Shown: in pieces, positions 10,791 to 23,405 of the stretch
How positions within the stretch are numbered: the stretch's first letter is position 1
How the letters are laid out: every line of letters begins with the position of its first letter
Notes under the pieces: model-generated
The model's input: the letters and a program-made list of their open reading frames with translations, nothing else
Told to the model about the DNA's origin: nothing
Database searches by the model: none
Translations under genes and position numbers: made by a program
Source: Ailurus styani
Lineage: Eukaryota > Chordata > Mammalia > Carnivora > Ailuridae
Direction: 5' to 3'
Assembly: GCA_002007465.1 (NCBI GenBank)
Contig: LNAC01000279.1
Coordinates: forward strand, 1,462,821-1,526,820
DNA length: 64,000 nt

Positions 10791-12419
10791 ACACAGAGGA
10801 GCCCGGTGCAGGCAGGTTTCTGGGATCCGAGCGTGGGTGGACCGCTGTCCAGAGCAGGGAGGAGCAGCAGCAGCCGAGCGCCTGAGACGAGGGCGCCGAG
10901 GGCGCATCCGGACACACAGGTTCCAGAGAGGCCCCCGCCGCGACAGGAGGTCCTCCTCTGGGGAGACCGTGCACTAGACACTTCTTGGTACCTTCGCTTT
11001 CTGCAAAGCTCAAGTGCCGCCTTAGTGTGCAAACAGTGCAGGGAAAGCGGTGGCGTCAGGCAGAAGCAGCTGTGCTAGGGGCTGAGAACACACATCTGCC
11101 ACTGACCGACTTCCAAGCCGTAGGCAGCCGTGGCGGGCGGGAAGGATGCGGCGAGCACGGGCCGTGTGACAAGGACAGAGGGGCGAGGCCTCGCGACTGG
11201 ATGTACCTCAGCGACTGCTGGTTCTGGTCCCACCCAGGCGCCCCCAGCCCCCTGCGCTGACCGCTCCCTGGCCGGGCTCCGGGTCCCCCAGTGCCGCTCA
11301 GGCCCGTCCGCGTCCTACCTGGCTCCGTTCACAAGGAACAGCCGCAGCTTTGCCCGCTGGCCACGACGTGCCACCGAAGCTTCTGCTGAAAGACACCAGC
11401 CTAGGAAGCGGCACCACGGCCCTAGCTGGTCCCCCCCGGGGCGGGGACCGCTCGCACCGCCGCTCACCAGTGTGGACCCGGCCCCCCGGCCAAGCCCAGC
11501 TGCACACCCAGCAGGCCCAGCTCCCCGACATGCACCGAGGCCCACCCGGGCTGGGCACCACAGCAGTGCGACATCAGGAGTGGCGATCTGGGGCTTCCAG
11601 AAACGCTTTAAGTATCATCGGACTCATTCTTCTCTCATCGCTTTAAAAAAAGGTTCCAAGTACACACAGTGGGGTACACGGGGCCCAAACGCTCGCCTCG
11701 GAGCCCGTGAGTTTTAGGGCCGGGATCCACTCGGATCAGGAACGGGTCACCTTCCGTTACGCTGGGAGGCTCTCTCGAGCCCCTCTCCCCAGTCAAAACC
11801 CACGCCGGAAGGTAACCCCTTTCTGCCCTGGGTCTCCCGGGCTGACCCCCACCACCCGAAGCACACAGCATGAGCTCTTCCGCAGGGGGCTCCCCTGTCA
11901 AGCCCGTAACGGGGCGACCCAACCTCGCGGGGCCTGTCGGGCCTTGTTCGCCACTGCTGAGGCCCGTGCCCTTCCAGAAGACACCCCAGTTTCTTTCTCC
12001 ACCCCACCCACAGGCGTTTGGGGCTGTTTCCAGGGCGTGGCTACTACAGACACAGCTATTTGCGATACGGCCCCCCTCTCTGGGTGAGGAAGCCTTCTCC
12101 GACCCGGAAGCCCCCAGGCCCCTGTGCAGCAAGCGACACGGGAAGATAAAGGAGGACAGGCAGCATCAGGGGCCCCTCTTCTGCGGGAACCCCTGCAGCA
12201 TCAGGGCGAGGAGGGCCAGGAGCACGGCTCCCCACCAGGTGCTGCCGGTCTCCCAGTCTGGGCACAATCCGCTCGGCAGAGGTGCCCTGATCAGAAGCCA
12301 CGCTGCCTAGTAACATGGCTGCACCAACTTGACCGAGTCCCCAGGAAAAAGGGTCAGGAAGGGTAGTCAAGTCAGGCCCTCCTGCCAGTTCACAAGCCCC
12401 TCTGAGCACCCCCCTACTT

Positions 12420-12580
12420 GTCTTCTGGTTGGACTTCTTTTCCTTGGTACATACCTAGGAACGGGTTATGGAGTCAAAGGATGTTTCGGCTTCAGGAGAC
12501 AATGCCAAAGAGTTTTCCAAAATGGTTTTATCACCACATGCGAGGTCCAGTTTTTTTCTGTTTGGTACCCTCAGTCTTCC
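12420..12580 (-). repeat. L1 fragment (reverse)
   Basis: GGTACATACCTAGGAACGGG, ACAATGCCAAAGAGTTTTCC and AAAATGGTTTTATCACCACA match the reverse of the L1 ORF2/3' region. Confidence 0.75.
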
Positions 12581-13509
12581 CTACAGGTTACCGTCATCCA
12601 TTAGAGTTTGAGAATTGCTTAACAGTCCTGTGAACTTGGGAAAGGGCTCGCTCTGCAGCCGTGGCGAGAACCAGCTCTAGACCAATCGCGCACACCTCAG
12701 CCGGCCGGTCTGGGAGCCGCAGGCCCCGTGCGGGACACACAGACAGCAAACACGGGAGGAGTGCCACACGCCTCACCCAGGAGGCAGCAGCCCCCCCGCG
12801 TCCACACCCCAGAACCGCATGCTGCCCAAACCCAGGAAGCTGAGTCTTGGCTCAGCTCCGAGGGCCAGCTTGCCCAGCAGTGCGCACAGCTCTGTTGTCT
12901 CGTTTGGAACTGGGTGGCAGGCTCAGCATCTCTTGACAACTCACATTCCCGAACAAGAAGGGTGGTGAGCACCTTTCCACAGACTTCTGGGCCATTCGGA
13001 TAACCTCTTTTGTAAACAAGACTTCTAAAACTGATTTCTTAATACAGGTCTATCTGAAAGCCCCGCGCTCCTGGGAAACCCTTCATAAGCCGAGACGACC
13101 TTCGGCGGAGGAGCAAGTACCGTTAGTTTACACGGGAAACTTGGGAGCGTTCCCAGACCCCCAAAGTCTCCTCTCACAGGCCCTTCTGATCCCCGGGACA
13201 TGTTTGGCTGACACCCAAAATCAGTCGAGACAGGCCCAGAGGCTCAGGGACACAGCTCAGAGCCCCAGTGGCCAGAGGCTGAGATGCCACGGGGGGCTCA
13301 CCGGGCAGGAGGTGGGGGCCGTGCTCGCTGCTCAGGGGGCAACCTGCCGCCTCCACCGCAGCTCGCTGCAAACCCGCGGCTGGATGCTGGTTCTGCTTTT
13401 CACCTTCTGTCCCCTGAGAGTGGAAATCCTCTTCAGGTTTCTTCTGGTTAGTGAGAATAGTTATGAATGGAGGTCTTCTGTAAAGGCCAAGTGGTATAAA
13501 GCAAATTTT

Positions 13510-13699
13510 TTCCCCCAAAGATTCTATATACTTGACAGAGAGACACAGCGAGAGAGGGGACACAAGCAGGCGGAGTGGGAGAGAGAGAAGCAGGCTTCCC
13601 GCAGAGCAGGGAGCCCAAGGCGGGGCTCGATCCCAGGACCCTGGGATCGTGACCTGAGCTGAAGGCAGACGCTTAATACCTGAGCCACCCAGGCGCCCC
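13510..13699 (-). repeat. CAN-SINE
   Basis: Reverse-orientation element ending in GAGCCACCCAGGCGCCCC. The duplication TAAAGCAAATTTT (13497-13509) recurs as TAAAGCAAACTTT (13700-13712), with one mismatch. Same sense as TRAPPC10. Confidence 0.93.
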
Positions 13700-14029
13700 T
13701 AAAGCAAACTTTCAAAAAATGGGGACACCTGCGTATCTTCTTTAGTTTCCCAAAGTCCCTCCCTTCTAAGACTGCTATTATCAGTAACCCCAAGAGCCGT
13801 TCTACCATTTTCTAAGCCTACAATTAAAGGCCTTCTTTTTATTCTTTCTTTTATTAACCCTACATTTTTTGCAAGACCAAACACTGAGAAACATAGCATA
13901 AGGACCCTCCACGTGCCCAGAATCTGCTGGAAACTCACAGGTGCAGCGGGGCCCCTTCGCTGTACCGTACATCCGCCNCTGACTTCCCTGGCTCTCAGGT
14001 CGGGGAGGCCGGCCCCCTACGTGTCCGTC

Positions 14030-14880
14030 CGTCTCCATGGCTGTCTGCCAGCCTGCTGTCCAAATGGACCACAAGATCGCGCCCACGCACGCGATGGACA
14101 CTCGGGTGATTTCATTCCCAGCAATTATGAGCAGCGCGGCCACGAGCACGTCTGCGTGTAGCTCTCGGCACACGCACGCGTGTCTGCGGGGATGCCCGGG
14201 CGGGACGGCGGGGTGGCGGGCCGCGTGTCCGTGGGGCACGGCGCAGGCACCCGCTCCCACCCCCTCAGCCACGCGTGGCTCGTTTCCCACCTGCTCGCTG
14301 AGGCCGGCCGAGCCTGCCGCTGCAGCGTCCCGGGGCTGTGCCCGGCCTTGTCCCAGACCCGGTCTGCACCTGCCAGGATGAAGGGCCTTCGGCACCTCTC
14401 CACGTGCTTTCTGGCCATCTGGAGAGCTTCTTCTGCCTATTTTTCTACTGATCTATCAGTCTCCTTTCATTGACTTGCGGTTCTTCACACATTCTGGGGA
14501 GAGCCCCTCCGGCCTACGCATCCGGCTAGTGCTCGACCGCACTGCGGCTTCACTCACGCCGTGTCCCCTGCCCGGGAAGACAGGGTCCGACTTCAATGCA
14601 GCCTAGTCCGTCGCTCGCTTCCTTTACGGTCAGTGCCTTCTGGCCCCGTGTCAGAAACACCTGCTAACCTCCCAGTCTCAGAGATAGTCTCCCATGTCCT
14701 CTTCTAGAAGCTTCTTTGTTTTATCTTCCATGTTTGGATCAAAACTCCACCTGGAATGGGCTCTGGTATGAGATCAAGGTTTAGTTTTACATGTAGACAT
14801 TCAGCAGCCGCACTGACTAAATTGTTCTTGAATCCATTTAGTTAAAATGTACACTGGCTGCCCTAGTTCTGAATGCTGTC
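14030..14880 (-). repeat. L1 fragment (reverse), CpG-rich
   Basis: GATGGACACTCGGGTGATTT and later CCACCTGGAATGGGCTCTGG, GAGATCAAGGTTTAGTTTTA and TTCTTGAATCCATTTAGTTA are reverse L1. The middle is unusually GC-rich. A single N is nearby at 13978. Confidence 0.7.
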
Positions 14881-15039
14881 CTCCCGGGTGGATCAGGACC
14901 TGGCTCTTCACCCGCCTCAGTCTGCCCTGCCCCCACCAGGCCCACACCTTTCATGACACCCCGGCCTCAAACCCAACAACTCCTTAGTGGACCACAGCCC
15001 GGTTTCAGGATGCCATACAAACATTCCATGATCTCTTTC

Positions 15040-15400
15040 AATTCCAGCGTCCGTAGCCTTACCAGCAAGCCCGGCCTCCCCCCAGGTGCCAGCAAGACTG
15101 AGCTCCTCCACTAAACTGTCTCTGCCTTGGACCCGCTCCCGCATCTGCCACCACCAGCCACAGCTACCTGGCGAACTCTCACTCGACCTACTCATTCCGT
15201 TAAAACATCGACTCCCCAGGACGGGGTTTGGTCTGTCTTGTTTTCTGCTAAAAACGCAGTGCCCAGAAGAAAAGCTTGCTTGGCACGACGCAGGTGGCTC
15301 CGGGAGTATCTGCTGAACAGGAGACTTAAAACTCAGCTCCTCCAAGGCCACCTCTAGAAACCTTCCCTAGCACAGAGCAGGCACCATGAAACACTCACTG
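15040..15400 (+). repeat. L2 3' end
   Basis: ACGGGGTTTGGTCTGTCTTG, then GCAGTGCCCAGAAGAAA and GGGAGTATCTGCTGAA resemble the L2 terminal block. Diverged. Confidence 0.55.
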
Positions 15401-16217
15401 AACTGAAGCTCCACTGCAGGGATGGGACCTCTCCGTCCTTGATACCCCTGTACCAGAACATTCTTCTCAGACCACCTGGAGACACTGGGACCTGCTTCTT
15501 CCTCATCCATGTGCCATGCCCCTCGCCCGTGTTTACCCCGGTGCCCTGCAGGCAACCGACCGGCTCCTGAACGACACCTGCCAGCCCTTCGTCCCTCCTG
15601 AGAGCCACGACCCTCACCGGTTCCTCCTCAGCAACACCTCCGGCATTGACCCGTCCTCCCGGCCATCCCTACTCTTCTTCCACGTCAGGTCCTCAGGCTC
15701 GGGGTCACGCGATGACCCCCGCCCCTGTCTACTGAGAAGCCCCGCAGAGCTTCTGGAATACAGCAAGCACTCAGGAACCCGGAGCCACACTCCTCAGCGA
15801 CGCCTCGGCGTCTGTCCTCTGCTGAGCCCAAACCTCGGAACACAGATCAGAGTGGCCAGCCTGGAAGGCACCTCTTTTCTGTCTCGTGCAGTTTAACCTA
15901 GAAGCTTCTACAACACAAAGCCCCAGCTCACAAGCTAGTGGACAGGCCGTGATGGCCTCTTGTGCCTGGCTCTGGCCAGTCTCTAGGCCAGGTGGCTCTC
16001 CTGGGACCCTGGTCCTTCTTGGCCTACCCTGTCTGGGAGCATAATCCGAACCGAAGCCGACAAGAGACAAATCAGGACTGAGGGAGACACATGTTTTAAA
16101 AAAAACATTTGGGAAATCATCGTAACAAATATAGAATGGCCTTCTGGAAAATACCTTCCTTATAGTCTCACAATTTGGTAAAGATTAAAATATATGCACA
16201 TTATTTTTTTAAAGACT

Positions 16218-16262
16218 TATTTTTTTAAGATTTTATTTATTTATTTGACAGAAAGAGAAATG
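16218..16262 (-). repeat. Truncated CAN-SINE tail
   Basis: Only the AAGATTTTATTTATTTATTT tail region with GACAG survives, next to a poly-T. It lies against an ATT microsatellite (about 16268-16291). Confidence 0.6.
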
Positions 16263-16264
16263 AC

Positions 16265-16640
16265 AAGCATTATTATTATTATTATTATTTTTAACCAAAG
16301 ACGCAGGGAAACAGGCATTATTAGTGTTAAGTGAAAAATGGGAAGAACTTTCCGGAAGGCAATTCAACAACATATACACTGAAAGCTCTGAAAGCGCGTG
16401 TGTCCTCGAGCTAGCGATCCTATGTGGATGAACACACCACGTGTAGACGGACGGACGAGAACACACGGATGCGGGAGCAACCCGAATATTCCAAGCGGGA
16501 CTGACTGAATGAACGCACTTCCTCCGCAGACAGAGAGGCCGCAGACCAAAAAGGACACCTCCGCGGTTAGAGTAAGCATCTGATCTGCCAAATCCATAGA
16601 CGATATATTCAATGTTCGGTAAATGGAGAGCATTTTTTTT
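16265..16640 (+). repeat. Probable L1 3' fragment with (ATT)n
   Basis: AGGCAATTCAACAACATATA and GCTAGCGATCCTATGTGGAT read like L1 3' sequence. Weak match, only inferred. Confidence 0.45.
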
Positions 16641-19540
16641 TAATGTTGTAGAAAAAAAGAAATACTCAGAAAGTGTCGTCTGAGCTCACACAGAACTGCG
16701 ACACTCCGTGGGTGTCAGTCCTCTGTCCCTAACGGCTGCACGGGGCAGGTACAACTTCCACACTGACGCATTTTCCATCAGGGCAGCTGGCCCAAGGCTC
16801 TTCCCTGGCACACCTGGCCCGGGACTCCGGGTCGCTACAGAGGCGGGGCTTGTTCCCACGGCCTCTGGCCACCACGTGGCCTCCTCCTGTCAAGGAAGAT
16901 GCTTTAAACCACAGACAAGTCAACCAGGTCACCAGCACGTGTTTAACAAACCACAAAAGCAAACGTACACAGCCTCTTCTGCTAAAGAAATGTCCCAGTT
17001 AGAAATGCACGAAAGGCTGTGGGCTTAAAAGCTTAACCAAAGAAGCCAAACCCCACAGGAACGACACACAGACCCAGCCTCCCCATCTACGCAGCTTTGC
17101 CCCAGCCCGGGACGGCATCATGGCAAGCCCCCTCGGGCCTGGGCCAGAAGCCGCAGTTCCACGCTGGCCTCTGGTCACTGATACAAATGTGGAAAACAGC
17201 CCACCACAAAGCTAGCCCCATCACCAGGAGATGAGTCTATTTTTTAGACTAAAATTAAATGTATACAAAATGTAAATTACCTGGGGTCTTCTGAATTTTG
17301 AGTGTTTCCACAAAAATTTAAAAGAAACTCTCAGAATATCCTTCTCTAGGGAACTGCCACCTAAAAAATTTACTGGAGCTAAAACAACGCTCCCCCCGGA
17401 AACCATCCTCCAGAAAGAACCTGAGACAAGAAAGCGCAGAGAAGAACTTCGTGCCCCAAATACCACGCAGCCCCTACAGTCTGACGACGACGCTGACACA
17501 CACGCTCACACGGACTCCCAGTCCTCGGAGAGAAACATCCGGAAGACGTTCCCAGGGACGGTCACGCGAGGACCGGCCGGCACGAGGGGCTGCCCCGCGT
17601 GCTAAGCCCAGCTCCCCGGACGCGCCCAGCACGCACGCGGCAGCTGCCGTGGCCTCTGTGCCACGGCTGGATGGGGGGCTCGAAGGGGCAAGCAAACGAG
17701 TCACGGTCCCCGGCGGGGAGGGGTCTCAGTGCAGGAGCCCACCCTCTGTGCTGGACTGTCTCCCTAACACCTGACCCGACAAGGACACCCGACGGCCTGA
17801 CGAGTCAAACCGCTGGGACAGCAGGGGGACAGAAAGCAGCTCCCAGCGGGGAGCCACACGGGGACGGCACAGCGGCAGTGGTCGCTCTGCCAATGCTTCC
17901 TCCCCTGTCCGCAGGCTGGCGGCCACGCTGAGACCAGGCAACTTCCTGGGGCAGAGAGAGAATTCCAGACAGATTCTGATTCCTTCAGGCTGTGACGGGC
18001 GGGGCCCAGCACTAAGGGGCCAGCCCTGCGCCACCCTCCACGGTTTCCCACTCGGGCCCCGGGCTGCAGGACAGAGCCTCCAGATGGACCCGCCCGGGGC
18101 TACCCCGGTCTAAAGGTGCCAAGTGTGACCCTCCTGGACTCTGCCACACACCCTATTTCTGCCCCCATCCGCTAAGATGAGAAAAACCCCAGACCAAATG
18201 TCTAGGCACACACGAACGCAGGCAGCCCTGCCCTCGCAGCCCCGGGCTCGGTACGGCCAGATCGGAGTGGCCAAAGCGGACCACCCAGGTCTACGTGGTT
18301 ACACAGAGCCACGGAATACCCCTCCAAGGTGGCAAATCCTTCCCTCGTTTGCTTCGTTAGGTATCCTGACAAGAAACATAATTGGATACAAATTCCTACA
18401 TTCACGAGTTTGTGGCTCAGCGAGGCTAGGCATTTCTCCCTTAGAAATTAAAATAATTTCTCTTCATTTGGGTAAAACGAAGTTCCTATCTCTTAAGATT
18501 CTTCTGAGCTCAGCGCTGAGCCTGTCCTTCAGGACTCTAGGGTACGGGGGGTGAAGACTACCCTGTCAGGGGAGACCGGCTCCACCCAGGTTCAGCGAGT
18601 GCAGTACAACTGTGCCCCAGGACCTTGTACAGCCGTGCCCGGGGGCGCGCCGGCAGGAGCCCAGTGGACACAACGGCAGAAGAACACACCCGGCGTGGAG
18701 TCGGACCCTCTGACTGGTCACGGGGCTGGGGAAGCCACCTCCCCACTCCCAGGCCTGCTTTCCCCCTTTGTAAAAGGGACTCAGACTGCTCCCCTCGTGC
18801 CTAACTGGGGGACAGGGCGTCTGTGAATCCCGAGACCATACATAACCCTGTGTATGTGCGCCAGTGCCCCTCTCGAGGCAGGGGTCACTGAAACAAAAAA
18901 GAAGACACCCCCCACCTCCCCACGCAGACTCGACCGTCATTAACGTTCCTGACTTCATTAGACCGAGTGCAATTCCGTGAGCAGTAAGAGCACAGGAATC
19001 CGGGGTGAGGGGGGGCACCGAAACTTAACGAGTGACTCTACCACGGATGCACAGTGTACGGCCTCGCTCACAGGTTTCATTCACACAAACATGCACACAC
19101 GTACCCATCACGAACCTTCCCAACCTCCGTGCTACCAACGCCTGCGACACCCGTGTGTCTGTGTGCAAAACCAAAAGGCGGCTCCAAAAGCAGGTGAAGG
19201 TCCACCTACAGGGCCTCAGGCTGTGTGTGTGGCGGGTGAGCCGTCTTCCTCAGCGGATAAAGCCCAAGTTCTCTCTAAAATTTCCACGAAGAACTGATCT
19301 AAGAGTCTTGCTCTGGGCCAGTCTCAACTCCCCCACGTTGAGAGTAGAAACGACACTCACGCGCAACTAATTAATCAGTGTAAGGAGTACCTATACAAAT
19401 AACGGGCTATAAATGCAGGACATTCAGAAAAAGAGAGCTCCTTCCTAGAGCAGGAACAGTGCAACGCCTGGGCCTCGAGGTTCAGAGTTCTGTGTTGGAA
19501 CAGGGCAGAGACGGGGAAACGGGGAAGGGAGAAGACTCAC

Positions 19541-19788
19541 CTCTAAGAGCTTCAGTTCCTGCACACAGCTGTGCAGCAGCTCCAGGGCGCGCTGAGCCAC
19601 CTCCCACGGCCTCTGCAGGAAGAGCAGCAAGGTGCACTGGCGAGAAAACAGGTAACTCCGCAGATCTAAGAGGGTGGCTTCTTGCCTCTGGATCAGTTCG
19701 CGCTTCTCCATATCTATGGGCTTTCGGAGGATCAATCCGTTCCAGCTCTTCACCGGCTGGCAGAAAAAAGTCAGCCAGTTGGCACCAT
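19541..19788 (-). CDS. TRAPPC10: TRAPPC10 exon 7
   Basis: This 248-nt exon starts with AT, completing an aspartate codon, and encodes GANWLTFFCQPVKSWNGLIL, then LDLRSYLFSRQCTLLLFLQR and a terminal VQELKLLE (about residues 265-346). Conserved family residues include the RSYLFSRQC helix. The acceptor is gtgtttgtccag/ATGGTGC and the donor TTAGAG/gtgagt. The entry side is a split codon and the exit is phase 0. It is the largest complete exon in the window. Confidence 0.97.
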
Positions 19789-20599
19789 CTGGACAAACAC
19801 ACATCATGAGAGGCGCTGACTACAGAGTACAGTACACCTCCTGTACCAGCGGGCAGTTACTTGTGAACCGCGGGCCCGCCCCCTTTATGTGGGCATGGAA
19901 CCCGGCTTGTGATGTGGGGACGGGGTAGTTCCCACGAATGTTCCCACCCAGTACATGGCAAGTGGTGACAGGCACAAGGCACCATGACCTAGGCCACAAG
20001 GCACACCGCCATACTGTGCCCAGAGGATCACGAACAGGTCGGGATGCTGCTGGAGGCTGCCAGGCTAGGGGGTCAGGGAGGCCTCAGGCTCCATGCTCAC
20101 TGAGCTCCGAGAGAAGGCACAGGCCTGGGCTGGAGCATACTGTGCCAGTTGCTCTCTGCCTGGTCTATCTCCCTTACTGTTTTCCTACTGCTAGGCTACT
20201 GAGACCTCACACCTATCTCTAACTCAAACATGTCAGCTACCTGAATCATCTCCTGGAGAAAAGGACAGTAGGCACAAGGAAGAAGTGGTAGCGGGAAACA
20301 GAAGGGAAACATTCTTGCTCGTCAGAAATTCCCAGCAAGGCTCCCCAATTCTAACTTAGAGCCCCAGACTCAAACATGGCCTTCAAGTAAACATGAGAGC
20401 CCACAATAACTAGTCCTTCAACCCATATGGCAAAAATTTAATCTACTTTTCTCACTCCGAAAGAAAGCCATCATACCATTTCATGCTGCATTCCCACCGG
20501 GAAGCAACTCAATATTGGCGCACTGATGTTACTAAACATCTCAAGTACCACCTACAACTAACAGCGCCCTTTACTGATTGGAACTTGTACTCAGAGCTG

Positions 20600-20995
20600 C
20601 TCAAATGCACACTTGGGGGGTACCCGCCCCAGCCCTTGCAGTGCCTTCACCAGCAGGCCCTTCTGTCGGACCCTCTGCCCAGCGTTCTCCTGGCTCCCTT
20701 CTCACATTTCACTCAGGCCTCTGTGTCAATGCCATCTCCTCAGAGAGTCTCCCAGACCACACTAAGATCACCCAGCGCCTATCACCACACTCTGCCCCTT
20801 CACCCACAACGCCTTCTGAAGCTTGCACTCATTACAACAACCTGATTTGAAGTTTTGTTGTTGTTGTTTTTGTCCTACACCTGTTTCCCCTTCATGTTAA
20901 CTCCATGAAGAAGAAGTCTTGTTTTGTTACCTACTATGTTTAGAACAGTGCCTAGTCATACGGGACTCTCAATAAGCATCCATTAAATGAATAAA
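20600..20995 (+). repeat. L2 3' end
   Basis: GCCATCTCCTCAGAGAGTCT, TTAACTCCATGAAGAAGAAG, AGAACAGTGCCTAGTCATAC and CAATAAGCATCCATTAAATG match the L2 3' order. Confidence 0.8.
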
Positions 20996-21388
20996 CAAAA
21001 ATGAGCAATCTTATCATTCAGCTGCAAAATGTGGTTCAAGCTTACTCTTGGATTCTAACTTGTCCCAGATTTTAAAACTGAGAGAACAAAGAAATTATGT
21101 GAAATATGACATAAGAAACAGGTAAGATATCTAACTACATATAATATGGAGATGTAAAATATAATTTTACTTCTTCTCAAATTTTTAAAGCTTAATTAAT
21201 ATATACTTTGCTCTGGTTATGTTTACATTTGTGTCTTAGCAAAGTAAGAGACCTAAATCTGAACTTCCTAAAACTTGGTTTGGAGAGAAAACCAATCGGT
21301 GCCATTCATCATTATTTCTAAAACAAAGACAGTACCCAAGCTGACTGTCCCAGCACCTCATCTTCCTACAGGATTTCTTATGCAAATG

Positions 21389-21600
21389 TTTTTTTTTTTT
21401 TTAAAGATTTTATTTATTCATTTGACACAGAGAGAGAGAGATTACAAGTAGGCAGAGAGGCAGGCAGAGAGAGAGGAGAGAGGAGGAAGCAGGCTCCCTG
21501 CTGAGCAGGGAGCCCGATGTGGGCCTCGATCCCAGGACCCTGGGATCATGACCTGAGCCGAAGGCAGCGGCTTTAACCCACTGAGCCACCCAGGCGCCCC
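21389..21600 (-). repeat. CAN-SINE
   Basis: Reverse element from poly-T to GAGCCACCCAGGCGCCCC. CTACAGGATTTCT at 21366-21378 is repeated exactly at 21601-21613 as the target-site duplication, with ten extra bases between duplication and tail. Confidence 0.95.
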
Positions 21601-21689
21601 CTACAGGATTTCTAATAGACACTAGGGCTCCCAGAAATCACTCCTTTCTTCCGACACCATATCAGGGTTCTCTCAAAAAGAACACCCAA

Positions 21690-22045
21690 CAAAGATGTCT
21701 GTCACCGCACTGTGGTGGTGGTCAGAATGGAAACAACCCAAATGTGCAACACCAAGGAGTGGCTGGATCAGCCCTAAGGAACCCACACTGTGAAGCCTGA
21801 TGCAGCTACTAACAAAAGCACCTTAAGCCCTGCTCTGTTAGCTTGGAACAATGCCACGATGGGCTGTTAAGAAGAACAATGAGCCACAGACAAATGTCTA
21901 CGTAAGATGATGCCCTGTCTGACAAAACAGGCATCACCCAAAACACGGTGAGAACGACTATGAATTCTTTCTCTATGGTTTCGCTGTGCTACTTTTGTAC
22001 TTCTAAAATAATTCAAGACCTTAAAGTTTTAAAAGAAAGATGAAC
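21690..22045 (+). repeat. L1 3' end (old)
   Basis: GGAAACAACCCAAATGTGCA, GTGGCTGGATCAGCCC, GAACAATGCCACGATGG and TACTTCTAAAATAATTCAAG, in L1 3' order. Confidence 0.75.
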
Positions 22046-22444
22046 ACCCATGACAATGGTGCCATTTAAAACTGTGGTGAGCGCTCAAGTGTCCCAAAGA
22101 CAGCTTGTCCACAGAAGTACAAGATTCCCACTCTTACACTAGCAAGGAGGCACAGAAGCAGAAGCATCGCTAGCCAGCTGCGAGTGGTAGAAAAGACTCT
22201 GCATACCTGAAAAACACCTTCTTCGTAAATGCTTTTCTTGCTTACGATGCTTCTAACAGTGAAAGCGACTAGTTAATTCTCATATCATCTCCTATTAGAA
22301 CTGTAAGAATATAGCCTACATCCTTTGCACAAAACAGAAGCGATATAATCATTAGGCAAACAAACAGTGGCAGCTTCCAGACGATTTACAAGTGGAGAAA
22401 ACTACACTAAGAAGAGAAGTTGCTTCTGGAAGCGCACTACTCAC

Positions 22445-22556
22445 CCCCAGCGCCAAAGTTGACGACGTACTGAGAGAACAGGGCATCCAGCTCATCATAC
22501 TGTACTAGCGCATCTTCAAACTGCTGCAGCATCTCAAACACGAAGGCAAGTTCTTC
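22445..22556 (-). CDS. TRAPPC10: TRAPPC10 exon 6
   Basis: This 112-nt exon encodes EELAFVFEMLQQFEDALVQY followed by DELDALFSQYVVNFGAG (about residues 227-263) and ends with G of a split aspartate. The amphipathic helical pattern QQFEDALVQYDELDALF resembles a TPR-like repeat, as expected for the alpha-solenoid that follows the N-terminal domain. The acceptor is gggtggccag/GAAGAAC and the donor CTGGGG/gtgagt. The exon is flanked within 1 kb on each side by carnivore SINEs in opposite orientations (21389-21600 and 23206-23405). Confidence 0.96.
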
Positions 22557-23205
22557 CTGGCCACCCAAAAGAGAAGTTTTTTAAAAAGCAAAAATGTCAA
22601 TCAACTTTTTGAAACAACATGTTGCTCTTAAAGATGACAAGAGAGGACAAGCAGCATTGAAAGTAACACTTCCATTACACTAAGGAAACCTCCATTTCAT
22701 GACCATAACGTGCCAACATTGACAAATGCCCAAAGAGCAGGCCACACGGAGATCGGAAAAGGCCGCCATGAACCCTGGAACCGTCCACGGACTCCGAGCA
22801 GCAGGGACACGAGCGGGCACCCCCTATCTCTGGCAGCGCCCTTGCCTTCCCAGACACACGCTTGCTAACTGGCGTGCTTCTATGTGCAAGAGCCGAACCT
22901 TCTCCATTTACTAACCTAACCAACTATTTAGAGTATGAAGGCTCCCAGATGTGAATTGTATTCCATGGGTTAAAATCCAGTTCTATCATTATTTTGTCAT
23001 ACGAACTGTTCCAGCTTTGGCCATGAGGAGCTTCCTTTAGGTGATATTAACATTCTTTCAGTGGACCTCCATCTTTTTGCGGGATACTTCTTTCCTTTCT
23101 AGGAAGCTTTATTCCTGGTCCATCTTGTATCTTCCCTGCCCCAGCCCTGGAATCAACCACTTCTAGAAGGAGCCCTTGGCACTTATTATTAAGAATGGGG
23201 TTTAG

Positions 23206-23405
23206 AGGGACCTGGGTGGCTCAGTCGGTTAAGCCTCTGCCTTTGGCTCAGGTCATGATCTCAGGGTCCTGGGATGGAGCCCCACATCAGGCTCCCTGCT
23301 CAGCGGGGAGTCTGTTTCTCCCTCTCCCTCTGCCTCCACCCTCCCCCTGACCCCCGACCCTGCTGGAGCTGTGTCTCTCTCAAATAGGGAAAAAGAAAAA
23401 AAAAA
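23206..23405 (+). repeat. CAN-SINE (older, diverged)
   Basis: Head GGGACCTGGGTGGCTCAGTC, variant CT-rich middle, A-rich tail. An imperfect duplication (AAGAATGGGGTTTAGA against AAGAACACGGAGTTTAGA) flanks it. Lies 650 bp from exon 6 in intron 5. Confidence 0.9.

Larger units (their letters stand above)
8818..19540 (-). other. TRAPPC10 intron 7
   Basis: This 10.7-kb intron contains two GC-rich minisatellites (8876-8995 and 10395-10790), a CpG-rich stretch without known content (10800-11560), antisense L1 pieces (12420-12580 and 14030-14880), a SINE (13510-13699), L2 material (15040-15400), a short SINE tail (16218-16262), an L1 end (16265-16640) and a CpG-dense patch at 17460-17720. I see nothing nameable in 9000-10390, 11600-12400, 16650-17450 and 17730-19540. 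Confidence 0.8.

Noticed and set aside
10246..11013. Open frames of 241-243 codons on both strands
   Set aside because: They are translations of the 38-42 bp minisatellite and its GC-rich flank; repetition in the peptide follows the DNA unit.
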